This document shows positions 35,861-45,925 of a stretch of DNA of 46,041 nt, piece after piece. The stretch comes from an uncultured Bacteroidota bacterium (lineage in GTDB: Bacteria; Bacteroidota; Bacteroidia; Chitinophagales; Chitinophagaceae). The stretch lies in contig CAIPJS010000068.1 of assembly GCA_903865435.1 (NCBI GenBank), forward strand, positions 1 to 46,041, given 5' to 3'. The translations under genes were made by a program, and so were the position numbers. Position 1 is the stretch's first letter, and every line of letters starts with the position of its first letter. The notes under the pieces are model-generated. The model saw only the letters and a list, made by a program, of their open reading frames with translations. It did not search any database and was not told where the DNA came from.

Positions 35861-37042
35861 ATGTTACTAGAAAAGATAAAATCATTAGCCAAGGAAAATC
35901 AATCAGAGAATGTTGCTGTGCGCAGACATTTGCATGCGCATCCTGAATTAAGTTATCAAGAATTCGAGACCAGTAAATATGTGCAAGCACAATTAAAAGC
36001 CATTGGCATCCCATTTACCGTCATCGCTACTACAGGCGTATTGGGAATGATCGAAGGAAAAAATGCAAGCAAAAGAGTTATCGCACTTCGTGCAGATATG
36101 GACGCACTTCCTATCATTGAAGAAAATAAAGTCGATTATATTTCAACAAAAGAAGGAGTGATGCATGCCTGCGGACATGATGTGCATACCACCATTTTAT
36201 TAGGTGCAGCAAAAATATTATGGACTTTGCGTGAAGAATTTGAAGGCACAATAAAATTATTATTTCAACCGGGGGAAGAAAAAAATCCGGGTGGAGCAAG
36301 TTATATGATTCGTGACGGAGCTTTGAAAAACCCAGTTCCACAAGGCATTGTAGGCTTACATGTGCATCCAGGATTGAACCTAGGAAAACTAAGTTTTAGA
36401 AAAGGACGTGTCATGGCCAGTGCAGATGAACTGTATGTTTCTATCAAAGGTCCAGGAGGACATGCGGCTACACCGCATCAAACAGTAGATACTGTTTTAG
36501 TAGCTGCACAATTAATTACTAGTTTACAAACTATTATAGCACGCAATCGCGATCCACAAAATCCCTCTGTTTTATCTATCTGTTCAGTACATGGTGGTAA
36601 TACTACGAATGTTATTCCGAGCGAAGTAAAATTAATGGGCACCTTCAGAGCCATGGATGAAGTATGGCGTTTTAAAGCACATGAATTAATGTTGCAACAA
36701 GCCAAGGGTTTAGCCATTGCCACAGGTGCCGAAATAGATTTTAGAGTAGATGTAGGTTATCCAACTGTAGACAATGAACCAATGATTACCCAAGCAGCTT
36801 GGCAATTAGCTGATACTTATATAGGTGCAAACAATGTAGAAGAAACAGAAAAAAGAATGGGTGCCGAAGATTTTGGTTATTACTCTCAAGTAATACCAGG
36901 TTGCTTTTTTAGATTGGGCGTACGCAATGAAGCCCAAGGCATCATACATAATGTACATACTCCACACTTTAATATAGACGAAGCCGCCATTGAAAATGGA
37001 GTGGGTATGATGGCTTGGTTGGGTACCCAATTATTTGCCTAA
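35861..37042 (+). CDS. M20-family amidohydrolase (N-acyl-amino acid amidohydrolase/hippuricase type)
   Basis: The 393-residue protein has the M20D signature HACGHDVHTT (metal-binding His/Cys/His), 'LRADMDALPI', the FQPGEEKNPGGA variant of the catalytic Glu pair, and MGAEDFGYYSQ with the C-terminal Glu-Asp ligand. It should remove acyl groups from N-acyl amino acids, or cleave related amides. No signal peptide is visible. It follows deoC by 11 bases, so a shared transcript with secA-deoC is likely, although the functional link is unclear. Confidence 0.92.
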   Translation: MLLEKIKSLAKENQSENVAVRRHLHAHPELSYQEFETSKYVQAQLKAIGIPFTVIATTGVLGMIEGKNASKRVIALRADMDALPIIEENKVDYISTKEGVMHACGHDVHTTILLGAAKILWTLREEFEGTIKLLFQPGEEKNPGGASYMIRDGALKNPVPQGIVGLHVHPGLNLGKLSFRKGRVMASADELYVSIKGPGGHAATPHQTVDTVLVAAQLITSLQTIIARNRDPQNPSVLSICSVHGGNTTNVIPSEVKLMGTFRAMDEVWRFKAHELMLQQAKGLAIATGAEIDFRVDVGYPTVDNEPMITQAAWQLADTYIGANNVEETEKRMGAEDFGYYSQVIPGCFFRLGVRNEAQGIIHNVHTPHFNIDEAAIENGVGMMAWLGTQLFA

Positions 37043-37096
37043 AGCATTATATTTCAACAATATATAGTACAAAAATCTCGTTTTGTATATATTCAG

Positions 37097-37104
37097 TAGC
37101 TTTG
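37097..37104 (+). promoter_or_regulatory. Candidate -7 box for the malic enzyme gene
   Basis: TAGCTTTG fits TAnnTTTG exactly and ends 38 bases before the start at 37143. The nearest TTG (37083-37085) is too close for a -33 element. The 100-base gap to the M20 gene is the widest in this run, which supports a separate promoter. Confidence 0.4.
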
Positions 37105-37142
37105 TACAACTCGTAAACTAACATTCGTTATAAATTTATTAC

Positions 37143-39485
37143 ATGTCGAATAAAGAAAACTTAAGAAAGGAACAAGCTTTAGAATACCATGCAAGTGGTC
37201 GACCTGGTAAAATTGAAGTGGTTCCAACCAAGGAAGCCAAAACGCAAAAAGATTTATCATTAGCTTATAGCCCAGGCGTGGCCATTCCATGTACCGAGAT
37301 TAAAAACAATCCAGCGGACGTATTTAAATATACAGCAAAAGGAAATTTAGTGGGTGTGATTACCAACGGAACAGCGGTATTGGGTTTAGGAAATATTGGG
37401 CCCTTAGCCAGCAAGCCCGTGATGGAAGGGAAGGCGGTACTATTTAAAATTTTTGCAGACATTGATGTGTTTGATATTGAGATTAATGAAACCGATCCTG
37501 ATAAATTTGTAGCCATTGTAAAATCTTTGGAGCCTACTTTTGGCGGAATTAATTTAGAAGACATCAAAGCTCCAGAATGTTTTTACATCGAGCAAAAATT
37601 AAAAGAAACGATGTCCATTCCAGTGATGCACGACGATCAACATGGAACAGCTATCATTAGTAGTGCTGCTTTATTAAATGCATTAGAATTACAAAAGAAA
37701 AAAATTGATAAAGTAAAATTTGTAGTAAGTGGTGCAGGGGCAGCAGCCATGGCTTGTATTAAGTTATATGTAGCATTAGGTGCGCGTTATGAAAATTTTA
37801 TTTTGTTTGATAAGGATGGGGTATTGCATACAGGCAGAACCGATTTAGGAGAAGACAGAAAACCCTTTGCTATTAAAGCAGATAATATGACCTTGGCGCA
37901 AGCCTTTAAAACAGCCGATGTGTTTTTAGGATTGAGTGTGGGCAATATCATCTCTAAAGAAATGGTGGCATCTATGCCCAAAAATCCAATCGTATTTGCC
38001 TTAGCGAATCCCGATCCTGAAATTGATTATGAAGCAGCTACTTCGGCAAGGAAAGACATTATCATGGCCACAGGCAGATCCGATTATCCGAATCAAGTAA
38101 ATAATGTTTTAGGTTTCCCTTATATATTTAGAGGGGCATTAGATGTACGCGCTAAATCCATCAACGAAGCCATGAAGTTGGCAGCGGTGAATGCATTGGC
38201 TGAATTGGCAAAATCGGCCGTACCTGATGCAGTAAATATGGCGTACAATCAACAAAGCTTATGTTTTGGCCCCGAATACATTATTCCAAAACCATTGGAT
38301 CCAAGGTTGTTAAGCACATTGGCACCAGCAGTGGCAAAAGCAGCCGTAGCATCGGGTGTAGCACAACAAGTCATTACCAATTGGGACGAATATGAATTGC
38401 AGTTAAACAAACGTTTAGGCTTAGACAATCAATTGATGCGTTTGATTAGCAATAAGGCAAGACGCGATCCAAAACGTTTGGTATTCTCTGATGCAGAAAA
38501 TATAAAAATATTAAAAGCAGCGAGTATTGTGTATGATGATGGTATTGCTTATCCTATTTTATTGGGCAATGAAACTAGGATTAAAAATATTGCAGCAGCC
38601 AATAATATAGACATTAGCGATTTGCCAATTATAGATGTACGCAGCGATGAAATGGAAGCGAAAAGAGAATTTTTTGGATCTATTTTATTTCAAAAAAGAC
38701 AACGCAAGGGAATCAATAAATACGAAAGTTTAAAATTAATGCGCACTCAAAATTATTTTGGTGCGATGATGGTAGAAACTGGTGAAGCTGATGCAATGTT
38801 ATCTGGCTTAACTAGAAATTATACCGATGGTATTAAACCTGCACTACATATTATAGGAACAGAAGAAGGCGTGAAGAAAATTGCAGGTATGTATTTATTG
38901 TTAACGAAGAAAGGTCCTTTGTTTTTAGCAGACACTACAGTAAACATTAATCCTAATGCAGAAGAGTTGGCAGACATTGCTTTATTGGTGGCCAAAGAAG
39001 TACGCAACTTTAATATGGAACCAAGAATAGCCATGTTAAGTTATTCTAATTTTGGAAGTAGCGATACGCCCGAAGCAAGAATGGTGGCAGAAGCAACGCG
39101 TATCATCAAGCAACGCAATCCATCTTTAATTGTAGATGGAGAAATGCAAGGCATGATGGCATTTAATAAAGAAATCTTAAAAGAAAATTATCCATTTAGT
39201 GACTTGGTAGATGCGCAAGTGAATGTTTTGATCTTCCCTAATTTAACCTCTGGAAATATTGCTTATCATTTATTAAAAGAAATTGGTGGAGTAGATATTA
39301 TTGGACCCATCTTATTGGGTTTAAAGAAACCGGTGAATGTATTGCAATTGGGTTCGGGGGTAAGAAATATCATCAATATGGCTACTGTTGCCGTGGTAGA
39401 TGCACAATTAAAGACCAGGGTAGACACCGACTTAGAAGTACAAAGAGTTAGTTGGTGGAACCGTATGAAAAAGAGAAAGAAATAA
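37143..39485 (+). CDS. maeB: NADP-type malic enzyme with phosphotransacetylase domain
   Basis: This 780-residue protein has the malic domain ('[12 protein letters not shown]' at about 40-50, '[18 protein letters not shown]' around 98-115), an NAD(P) domain with [16 protein letters not shown] and '[14 protein letters not shown]', and a C-terminal phosphotransacetylase-like domain (about 435-765). That layout is the MaeB type. It oxidatively decarboxylates malate to pyruvate, giving NADPH; the PTA-like domain usually binds acetyl-CoA as a regulator and is not catalytic. The MlaE-like permease gene starts 14 bases after its stop. Confidence 0.95.
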   Translation: MSNKENLRKEQALEYHASGRPGKIEVVPTKEAKTQKDLSLAYSPGVAIPCTEIKNNPADVFKYTAKGNLVGVITNGTAVLGLGNIGPLASKPVMEGKAVLFKIFADIDVFDIEINETDPDKFVAIVKSLEPTFGGINLEDIKAPECFYIEQKLKETMSIPVMHDDQHGTAIISSAALLNALELQKKKIDKVKFVVSGAGAAAMACIKLYVALGARYENFILFDKDGVLHTGRTDLGEDRKPFAIKADNMTLAQAFKTADVFLGLSVGNIISKEMVASMPKNPIVFALANPDPEIDYEAATSARKDIIMATGRSDYPNQVNNVLGFPYIFRGALDVRAKSINEAMKLAAVNALAELAKSAVPDAVNMAYNQQSLCFGPEYIIPKPLDPRLLSTLAPAVAKAAVASGVAQQVITNWDEYELQLNKRLGLDNQLMRLISNKARRDPKRLVFSDAENIKILKAASIVYDDGIAYPILLGNETRIKNIAAANNIDISDLPIIDVRSDEMEAKREFFGSILFQKRQRKGINKYESLKLMRTQNYFGAMMVETGEADAMLSGLTRNYTDGIKPALHIIGTEEGVKKIAGMYLLLTKKGPLFLADTTVNINPNAEELADIALLVAKEVRNFNMEPRIAMLSYSNFGSSDTPEARMVAEATRIIKQRNPSLIVDGEMQGMMAFNKEILKENYPFSDLVDAQVNVLIFPNLTSGNIAYHLLKEIGGVDIIGPILLGLKKPVNVLQLGSGVRNIINMATVAVVDAQLKTRVDTDLEVQRVSWWNRMKKRKK

Positions 39486-39499
39486 GTTAATTTAGCAGG

Positions 39500-40237
39500 A
39501 TGAATATCTTCACGCATTTTGGTTACTACCTTTTGATGTTAAAAGGCATGTTTACAAAAACCGAAAATAAAAAAATGTTTTGGAAGGAGTACATCAAGCA
39601 ATGTGTGGAGATTGGTTTTGGCGCTTTACCCATAGTAGTTATTATTTCCTTTTTTTTAGGTGCGGTTATTACCGTACAAACTGCAGCACAATTTGTGAAT
39701 CCTTTAATTCCAATTACCACAGTAGGTATTGTGGTTCGTGACAGTATGTTATTGGAATTTGCCCCTTCCTTTTTAAGCATAGTTTTGGCCGGCGTAGTAG
39801 GTAGTAAGATTGCCAGTGAATTAGGCAATATGCGCATAAGTGAGCAAATAGATGCTTTGGAAATTATGGGCATCAATACTAAGAACTATTTAATCTTGCC
39901 CAAAATACTCGCTTGTTTTAGCATTGTGCCATTGCTTGTTGGTATTTCGGCAGTGATTGGTGTATGGGGCGGTTATCTTGTTGGCGGCTTAACCGGTTCT
40001 GTTGCGCCAGAAGTGTTTGTCATGGGTATAAGAAAAGGGTTTGAAACGAATTACGTAAACATAGCATTTTATAAGTCGTTTATTTTCTCATTTATTATCA
40101 GTACCGTGCCTTGTTATTTTGGTTACAATGTAAAGGGAGGTGCGCTAGAAATTGGTAAAGCTGGCACAAGGGCTGTAGTGGTAAGTTGTATACTTATACT
40201 CATTGCCGATTATTTAGTGGCTGCCATTGCTATTTAA
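39500..40237 (+). CDS. ABC transporter permease, MlaE-type
   Basis: The 245-residue protein has about five to six membrane segments and the MlaE-family regions 'LGAVITVQTAAQF', 'GVVGSKIASELGNMRISEQIDALEIMGINT' (the conserved cytoplasmic loop) and 'YFGYNVKGGALEIGKAGTRAVV'. It would be the membrane subunit of a phospholipid-transport complex. The likely ATPase is the MlaF-like protein at 27986-28762. No MCE-domain gene lies beside it. It starts 14 bases after the malic enzyme gene. Confidence 0.92.
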   Translation: MNIFTHFGYYLLMLKGMFTKTENKKMFWKEYIKQCVEIGFGALPIVVIISFFLGAVITVQTAAQFVNPLIPITTVGIVVRDSMLLEFAPSFLSIVLAGVVGSKIASELGNMRISEQIDALEIMGINTKNYLILPKILACFSIVPLLVGISAVIGVWGGYLVGGLTGSVAPEVFVMGIRKGFETNYVNIAFYKSFIFSFIISTVPCYFGYNVKGGALEIGKAGTRAVVVSCILILIADYLVAAIAI

Positions 40238-40264
40238 GCTAACTTAGTAGTACAATTTTATCGA

Positions 40265-41668
40265 ATGAAAATAAGCTTTCATGGTGCAGCACGTACCGTT
40301 ACTGGATCTAAACATTTAGTGCAGTTAGATAATGGAGAAATTTTTTTATTAGATTGCGGATTGTTCCAGGGAATGGGAAGAGATACTGATTCACTGAATG
40401 CTACATTTGGTTTTGATGCCACTAAAGTGAATTATGTAATTCTTTCACACGCGCATATAGATCATTCTGGCCTACTTCCTAAATTAGCTAAAGAAGGTTT
40501 CAAAGGAAATATTTATTGTACTCCAGCCACCAAGGCATTGACTGAAATTTTATTGGAAGACTCTGCTATGATTCAAAGAGACGATGCTAAATATGGCAAT
40601 AAGCGAAGAGCCAAGCAGGGCCTGCCTCCTATTGAGCCCTTGTATGATATGGATGATGTAAATATGGTATTACCGCTTTTAACTATTGTTGAATACAATC
40701 AGCCCACAAAAATTTCTGATTCTGTTGAATTATTATTTACCGATGCAGGCCATATTATTGGAAGTGCGGCGGTAAGTTTAAAAATTAAAGAAGGTACTGA
40801 CACTAAAACACTCACATTTAGTGGAGATGTTGGAAGATATCGCGATATGATATTGCGTTCACCTTCTACTTTTCCTCAAGCCGATACCATTATTATTGAA
40901 AGCACTTATGGCGATAAACTACACGATTTAATTCACACCACACCCGATGATATTTTACATTGGATTGAAAAAACCTGTGTGGAGCAAAAAGGAAATTTAA
41001 TTATTCCTGCATTTAGTGTGGGTCGTACGCAAGAAATTTTATTTGAACTGAATCAGTTGTCCTTAGAAAAAAGGCTACCTCATATTCCCGTATATGTAGA
41101 CAGTCCATTAAGTATGGAAGCTACCGATGTGGTAAAAATGTTCCCTAAATACTTCAATAAAAAAATTCAAAAAATATTGGAGGTAGATGACGACCCATTT
41201 GATTTTGAGGGTCTTCGTTATATAAAATCGGTGGAAGAGAGTAAGGCCTTGAATGAGGACTTGCATCCTAAGGTAATTATATCAGCCTCTGGTATGGCCG
41301 ATGCGGGTAGGGTAAAGCATCATATCAAAAATAATATTAGCAATGCGAAGAATACAATTTTACTAGTTGGTTATTGCGAGCCGCATTCTTTAGGTGGAAG
41401 ATTAATGAATGGTGCTAAGCTGGTTAAAATATATAGCGAAGAATATCCGGTCATTGCTACAGTGGGATCTATTAGAAGCATGAGTGCCCATGCCGATTAC
41501 GAGGATCTTATGCAATTCTTAGGCTGCCAAAGCCCTGATTTAGTAAAGCAAATATTTGTAGTGCATGGTGAAGCCGAAGTGCAGGATCATTTTGCGGAAA
41601 GATTACGCAAAAAAGGGTTTAAAGACGTGATTGTACCTGAAATGCATGAGACAGTGGAAATTGTATAA
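40265..41668 (+). CDS. Beta-CASP metallo-beta-lactamase-fold hydrolase (RNA-processing type)
   Basis: This 467-residue protein has the metal-binding HAHIDHSG (His62, His64, Asp66, His67), followed by a beta-CASP region with 'TIIIESTYGDKLH', 'PAFSVGRTQEILFEL' and 'YVDSPLSMEATDV'. The C-terminal RMM part has 'SASGMADAGRVKHHI' and GSIRSMSAHADY. That order matches beta-CASP ribonucleases of the CPSF/YsH1 kind. The natural RNA target is unknown. It starts 27 bases after the MlaE gene and converges with the SRAP gene. Confidence 0.93.
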   Translation: MKISFHGAARTVTGSKHLVQLDNGEIFLLDCGLFQGMGRDTDSLNATFGFDATKVNYVILSHAHIDHSGLLPKLAKEGFKGNIYCTPATKALTEILLEDSAMIQRDDAKYGNKRRAKQGLPPIEPLYDMDDVNMVLPLLTIVEYNQPTKISDSVELLFTDAGHIIGSAAVSLKIKEGTDTKTLTFSGDVGRYRDMILRSPSTFPQADTIIIESTYGDKLHDLIHTTPDDILHWIEKTCVEQKGNLIIPAFSVGRTQEILFELNQLSLEKRLPHIPVYVDSPLSMEATDVVKMFPKYFNKKIQKILEVDDDPFDFEGLRYIKSVEESKALNEDLHPKVIISASGMADAGRVKHHIKNNISNAKNTILLVGYCEPHSLGGRLMNGAKLVKIYSEEYPVIATVGSIRSMSAHADYEDLMQFLGCQSPDLVKQIFVVHGEAEVQDHFAERLRKKGFKDVIVPEMHETVEIV

Positions 41669-41691
41669 TTAGGAGATTAATTATTAAAGCG

Positions 41692-42444
41692 CTAGAATAA
41701 AGTTTGGGGCGTGAATATTTTATATTCCACTTTCTCGCATGGGTTCGTGCTTTGCTGAAAATTCTTAGCCACAGTATAGGAGCTCATTTTACTATCCTTT
41801 ATTTGATGTTTAGCCAATTCTAAAATTTGCGCATCGTTTAAATTTTCATTCACCCAAGCATTGGCTGCATCTTCTTCTAAAATGGTGGGCATTCTTTTTT
41901 TAACATTGTGAATCTTACTCATTAAGCCATTTGCTTCAGTAGTTATTATACCAAAGCTATTTTTAGTTTCTCCAGTATTTTGGTTGGTCCAAGTATTCCA
42001 AACACCCGCTATATAAAAAATAGGTTTTTCATTCAATGAAATACAGTGCGGGTACTTTTCTTTTTCAATTTGTTGCCATTCAAAAAAATGAGAAGCCAAT
42101 ACCAAACACCTGTTGGTATGAATGGTACTTTGTGCTACTTTATTGCTTAAAATAGTTTCTGCCTTTATATTAAGGGTGGTATATTTTTTTCTCGATTCTA
42201 ATAATTCTTTTTCATTACGCACCCAATGAGGGATAAGCTCCCAGTGCATAAGGCCAGGTCTTAACAAAGATTTATGGGGGGTATTTATAGCATCTTCACT
42301 TCTAGATTCCCTAAAAATTACTGGCCACTGGTCATAAGCAAAGCCCGACTGCATAGGTATATCAATGGTATCTATATCTAATACAGTGTCTCCTACTTTA
42401 ATAGTTTGCTTTTTAGGAATTTTTATGCCAATAACGTAACACAT
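41692..42444 (-). CDS. SRAP/HMCES-family protein (YedK type)
   Basis: The 250-residue protein starts MCYVIG, with the catalytic Cys2 that forms the covalent link to abasic DNA. Other family motifs are 'LNIKAETI' (the Asn loop), 'NRCLVLASHFFEW', in which the last Glu is catalytic and a Pro usually seen before Ala is replaced by Leu, and 'SKIHNVKKRMPTIL' with the His and RMP. It forms a DNA-protein crosslink that protects abasic sites in single-stranded DNA. The gene is alone, between the convergent beta-CASP gene and the divergent gene at 42556. Confidence 0.93.
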   Translation of the reverse strand: MCYVIGIKIPKKQTIKVGDTVLDIDTIDIPMQSGFAYDQWPVIFRESRSEDAINTPHKSLLRPGLMHWELIPHWVRNEKELLESRKKYTTLNIKAETILSNKVAQSTIHTNRCLVLASHFFEWQQIEKEKYPHCISLNEKPIFYIAGVWNTWTNQNTGETKNSFGIITTEANGLMSKIHNVKKRMPTILEEDAANAWVNENLNDAQILELAKHQIKDSKMSSYTVAKNFQQSTNPCEKVEYKIFTPQTLF

Positions 42445-42555
42445 ATATTTTTGAATAGTCTTCCCTGCAAATTAAGAATTTTAATATAAAATGATGGACT
42501 GGTTTATCTTATTTATTAAGTTTTGTTTATATTTAATTTGCTAAAAAACCTTACA

Positions 42556-43641
42556 ATGAAAAAATGCATTGCCTTGCTTTTTATTGCGCTCTCCTGTTCT
42601 CATTTAAAAGCACAAAGAATTATTTCTTTTTTCAATGAACAAAAATCGCCTGAATTAGTTAAGCTGTTTAAAGACAGTAGCTTAATTCCTAATTTACAAG
42701 CCATTCATGGAGAAATTAGAATGGGTACTTTAGATTTAAATGCTGAACGTGCTAGTGTTGTTAAGAGATTGAATGAAGCGGGCGTGCCTGTAGTAGCTTG
42801 GTTGGTTTTGACCGAGGAAGATGGTTATTTTTCAAATAGTATAAACGCCGATTTATCTTCTAAAAGATATCAAGAAATTAAAGCCTGGGCGAATCAGTAT
42901 CAAATCAAATTAAAAGGCATTGGTTTAGACTTTGAAATTGACATGAACGATTTAAAATTAGCTAGACAAAGCCCGTTTAAATTAATTTATAAAATGTATG
43001 CTCGTTTATATGAAGATGATAGCAACTTTACAATGGCAAGATTAAAGTACGATACATTAGTTGCACAAATCAAAGCCGACGGATACGAGGTAGAAGGCTA
43101 TTATATGCCTTATATTAATGACGAAGCTGCTGCTGGAAAAACTTCTATTCAAAAAATGGCACGATTTATTAAATACGAAACAGGCAAGGATATTCCTATG
43201 TTGTATAGTTCCCTAAATGGCAATGGTGATGGGCTTTTAAAAATATACGGAGAGGATGTAAAGCTATATGCAGCAGGTCTTGGTAGTACTGGTGGTGGCT
43301 TGGATTCTTCTAGTTTATTAACTTACGAGCAGTTAGCACACGATATGAATGTGGCCTTTAAAACCGTGAAGGAAGTGCATATATTTAGTCTAGAAGGTAC
43401 AGTAAAAGCGGGTATGATGCCTAAGTTATTAAACTATAAATACGATAGTACTGTTGCTTATGATCAAAAGGCCATTCAAAGTGCAATGAGCGTTCAAAAA
43501 AAGGTTAAATTCATATCTACTATTTTAAGTTATCCTACTTTATTCTTAATAAGCATCTTATTAATACTTGTGGGTATTGTTTGGGTTATTAAATTAATAA
43601 TACAAAAAATTATAAAATTGATAAAGGGTAGTAAAGGGTAA
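42556..43641 (+). CDS. Membrane-anchored secreted protein, probable TIM barrel (unassigned)
   Basis: This 361-residue protein has a signal peptide (MKKCIALLFIALSCSHLKAQ) and a C-terminal hydrophobic segment of about 20 residues (LFLISILLILVGIVWVI) followed by a basic tail, so it is probably anchored with its main domain outside the cytoplasm. The body has the strand-helix spacing of a TIM barrel: VPVVAWLVLTEE, then 'IGLDFEIDMNDL', whose acidic cluster could be catalytic, then 'VEGYYMPYI', 'IPMLYSSLNG' and 'VHIFSLEG'. I do not recognise a named family. It lies 26 bases before a GH3 gene, so a glycan-related role is possible. The start at 42556 is an ATG; the longer version would use TTG. Confidence 0.7.
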   Translation: MKKCIALLFIALSCSHLKAQRIISFFNEQKSPELVKLFKDSSLIPNLQAIHGEIRMGTLDLNAERASVVKRLNEAGVPVVAWLVLTEEDGYFSNSINADLSSKRYQEIKAWANQYQIKLKGIGLDFEIDMNDLKLARQSPFKLIYKMYARLYEDDSNFTMARLKYDTLVAQIKADGYEVEGYYMPYINDEAAAGKTSIQKMARFIKYETGKDIPMLYSSLNGNGDGLLKIYGEDVKLYAAGLGSTGGGLDSSSLLTYEQLAHDMNVAFKTVKEVHIFSLEGTVKAGMMPKLLNYKYDSTVAYDQKAIQSAMSVQKKVKFISTILSYPTLFLISILLILVGIVWVIKLIIQKIIKLIKGSKG

Positions 43642-43667
43642 TCATTTTTATTTTAAAAACGCTTCTT

Positions 43668-45626
43668 ATGAAAAAAGTCTTCAAATTTATTGGTTATGCT
43701 TTATTAAGCATTATTGGTTTAATTGCTATTTTTTTAACAACTGTTTATGTAAAAAGTTATTTCAGTTATAAAGAGGCTGCTAAGTTAATAGGGAAGGAAG
43801 CGCCCATGCTAAGTATTGATGGCCATGAGTTTCGTGATTTAAATAAGAATGGCAAGCTAGATGCTTACGAAGACTACCGCGTAAATATTGAAGACCGTAT
43901 TACTAATTTGATAGGTCAAATGACATTAGAGGAAAAAGCAGGCACCCTATTTATTACCATGGCTGCTATGAATAGCAATGGCGATTTAAGTGAAACAAAA
44001 TCATTCCTTAATCCTATATCTTATATCGTAGAAGGTAATTCTGAAATGGTTTTGGGTAAGAACATGAATCATTTAAATACTTTACAATCTACTTCACCAG
44101 AAGCTATGGTTGTTTGGCATAATAATATTCAAAAATTAGCAGAGCGTACAAGATTAGGTATTCCTATTACACTAGCTACCGATCCAAGACATGGTGTGCC
44201 CAATGCGCCTGGTGCAAGTATTTATAGTCCTTTCTTTTCTAGTTGGCCTTCTACTTTGGGTTTAGCTGCTACAAGAGACAGTAATTTGGTACGCGCTTTT
44301 GGTGATATCGCCAGACAAGAATACAAAGCTTTAGGTTTTAGATTAACCTTATCTCCCATGGCCGATTTAGCCACAGAGCCAAGATGGGGTAGAATTAATG
44401 GAACTTTTGGAGAAGATGCCGAACTAGCTGCCACTATGACCAAGGCGTATATCTTAGGCTTCCAAGGAGATACCATTAATGAGCATACGGTGGAGTGTAT
44501 GGTAAAACATTTTTCGGGTGGAGGTCCGCAAGAAGATGGACGTGATGCACATTTCCCTCCAGGCCATCAAGCATACAAAGGAGGTAATTTTAATTATCAT
44601 TTAATACCATTTGTAAAAGGGGCATTTGCGGCAGGGGCTGCGCAAGTAATGCCTTACTATGGAATTCCCATGGGGCAAACTAGCGAGGATGTAGGCTTTG
44701 GTTACAATAAAGATATTATCACAGGTTTATTAAGAAATACATACAAGTTTGAGGGTATTGTGTGTACCGACTGGGGTTTAGTAACGGACGCTAAAGTTTT
44801 TGGCTATACTTTAAAGCCAGCCGCTGCACATGGTGTTGAAAATTTAACGGCAAAACAAAGAATTGAAAAAATAATTAATGCAGGTTGTGATATGTTTGGT
44901 GGAGAGGCGCTTCCTAATTTAGTAATTGAATTAGTAAAAGAAGGAAAGATTTCTGAAAAAAGAATTGACTCTTCTATGAGAAGAATTTTGAAAGAAAAAT
45001 TTCGTTTAGGATTGTTTGATCATGCTTATTTAGATCCCGCTGGCGTTAAAGTTATTAATAATACAAGTTTTGCTGCTAAAGGAATTGAGGCACAACAAAA
45101 GTCTTTGGTTTTATTGAAAAACGATGCCAATATTTTGCCATTAAAAGCGGGCGCTAAAATATTTTTAGAAGGTTTTAATAAAGAGGAAACTAAGGGCTAT
45201 ACTAATTTAGTAAATGATGCAGCTAGCGCCGATGTAATTGTTTTAAAAATTGGCACACCCGATAATGCAGGCAGTGAAAAATATATTTTACAAAGATTAT
45301 TTAATCATGGCTCACTAGCATTCTCTGATAAAGAGGAAGCGCGCTTATTAAAAATTATTCAATCTAAGCCAACCATTACTGTTATTAACTTACAAAGACC
45401 AGCGGTGATACCAGGCATAAATAAATACTCTAAAGCCCTTATTGCCGATTTCTCCAGCCAGGACAATGTTATACTCGATTTAATTATGGGTAAGTTTAAG
45501 CCAACAGGTAAATTGCCATTTGAATTACCATCTTCTATGGAAGAAGTATTAAAGCAGAAAGAAGACATGCCTTACGATACTAAAAACCCTTTGTACAAAT
45601 TTGGAGCGGGGATAGGGTATAAGTAG
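43668..45626 (+). CDS. GH3-family glycoside hydrolase, membrane-anchored
   Basis: The 652-residue protein has an N-terminal membrane segment (about residues 7-27) with no clear signal-cleavage site. A short 'DLNKNGKLDAYEDYR' stretch follows, which resembles a calcium-binding loop typical of Bacteroidota GH3. The GH3 N-terminal domain includes 'TDPRHGVPNAPG', 'SPMADLATEPRWGR', 'MVKHFSGGGPQEDGRD' and VCTDWG with the nucleophile Asp368. The C-terminal domain ends with 'LPFELPSS' and 'KNPLYKFGAGIGYK'. It should hydrolyse beta-linked glucosides or related sugars in the periplasm. It probably shares an operon with the upstream anchored protein. Confidence 0.93.
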   Translation: MKKVFKFIGYALLSIIGLIAIFLTTVYVKSYFSYKEAAKLIGKEAPMLSIDGHEFRDLNKNGKLDAYEDYRVNIEDRITNLIGQMTLEEKAGTLFITMAAMNSNGDLSETKSFLNPISYIVEGNSEMVLGKNMNHLNTLQSTSPEAMVVWHNNIQKLAERTRLGIPITLATDPRHGVPNAPGASIYSPFFSSWPSTLGLAATRDSNLVRAFGDIARQEYKALGFRLTLSPMADLATEPRWGRINGTFGEDAELAATMTKAYILGFQGDTINEHTVECMVKHFSGGGPQEDGRDAHFPPGHQAYKGGNFNYHLIPFVKGAFAAGAAQVMPYYGIPMGQTSEDVGFGYNKDIITGLLRNTYKFEGIVCTDWGLVTDAKVFGYTLKPAAAHGVENLTAKQRIEKIINAGCDMFGGEALPNLVIELVKEGKISEKRIDSSMRRILKEKFRLGLFDHAYLDPAGVKVINNTSFAAKGIEAQQKSLVLLKNDANILPLKAGAKIFLEGFNKEETKGYTNLVNDAASADVIVLKIGTPDNAGSEKYILQRLFNHGSLAFSDKEEARLLKIIQSKPTITVINLQRPAVIPGINKYSKALIADFSSQDNVILDLIMGKFKPTGKLPFELPSSMEEVLKQKEDMPYDTKNPLYKFGAGIGYK

Positions 45627-45666
45627 TTTAAAAGTTGCCCGAAGGTGCAACTAATTTTTACCCTCA

Positions 45667-45771
45667 ATTGAACTGTTCGGAATTCCCGAACAGTTCAATA
45701 ACCGAGGATTACTCGGTAGTTCAAACAGAGAAATTAGATTAATTTGAACTGTCAAGGAATCCTTGATAGTT
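45667..45771. repeat. Cluster of three related hairpins
   Basis: Hairpin 1 pairs 45667-45680 with 45686-45699 (14 bp, 5-base loop). Hairpin 2 pairs 45701-45706 with 45712-45717 (6 bp). Hairpin 3 pairs 45747-45757 with 45761-45771 (11 bp, one G-T wobble, 3-base loop). All begin or end with an AACT/AGTT element and have GGAAT or GGATT near the loop, so they look related. The first may terminate the GH3 gene, but no long T run follows. Confidence 0.6.
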
Positions 45772-45925
45772 GGGATCTTAAAATGCTTCATTTGTTAGTA
45801 ATAATTCAGATTTCGTGTTTTCTGACTCATATTTGGGTTTATCAATCAATAATTTCGACTTTAATGCTCATTTTTATCATTTTTTGATTGAAAAATCGTA
45901 TATTTATGATTGATAAATAAAAGAT
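45772..45925. promoter_or_regulatory. Upstream region of truncated HTH gene with an 11-bp inverted repeat
   Basis: Arms at 45838-45848 (TTTATCAATCA) and 45907-45917 (TGATTGATAAA) are perfectly complementary, 58 bases apart. The right arm ends 8 bases before the next start. The spacing is compatible with two operator half-sites for a dimeric regulator, but chance cannot be excluded in such AT-rich DNA. There is no gene I can support here. Confidence 0.4.
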
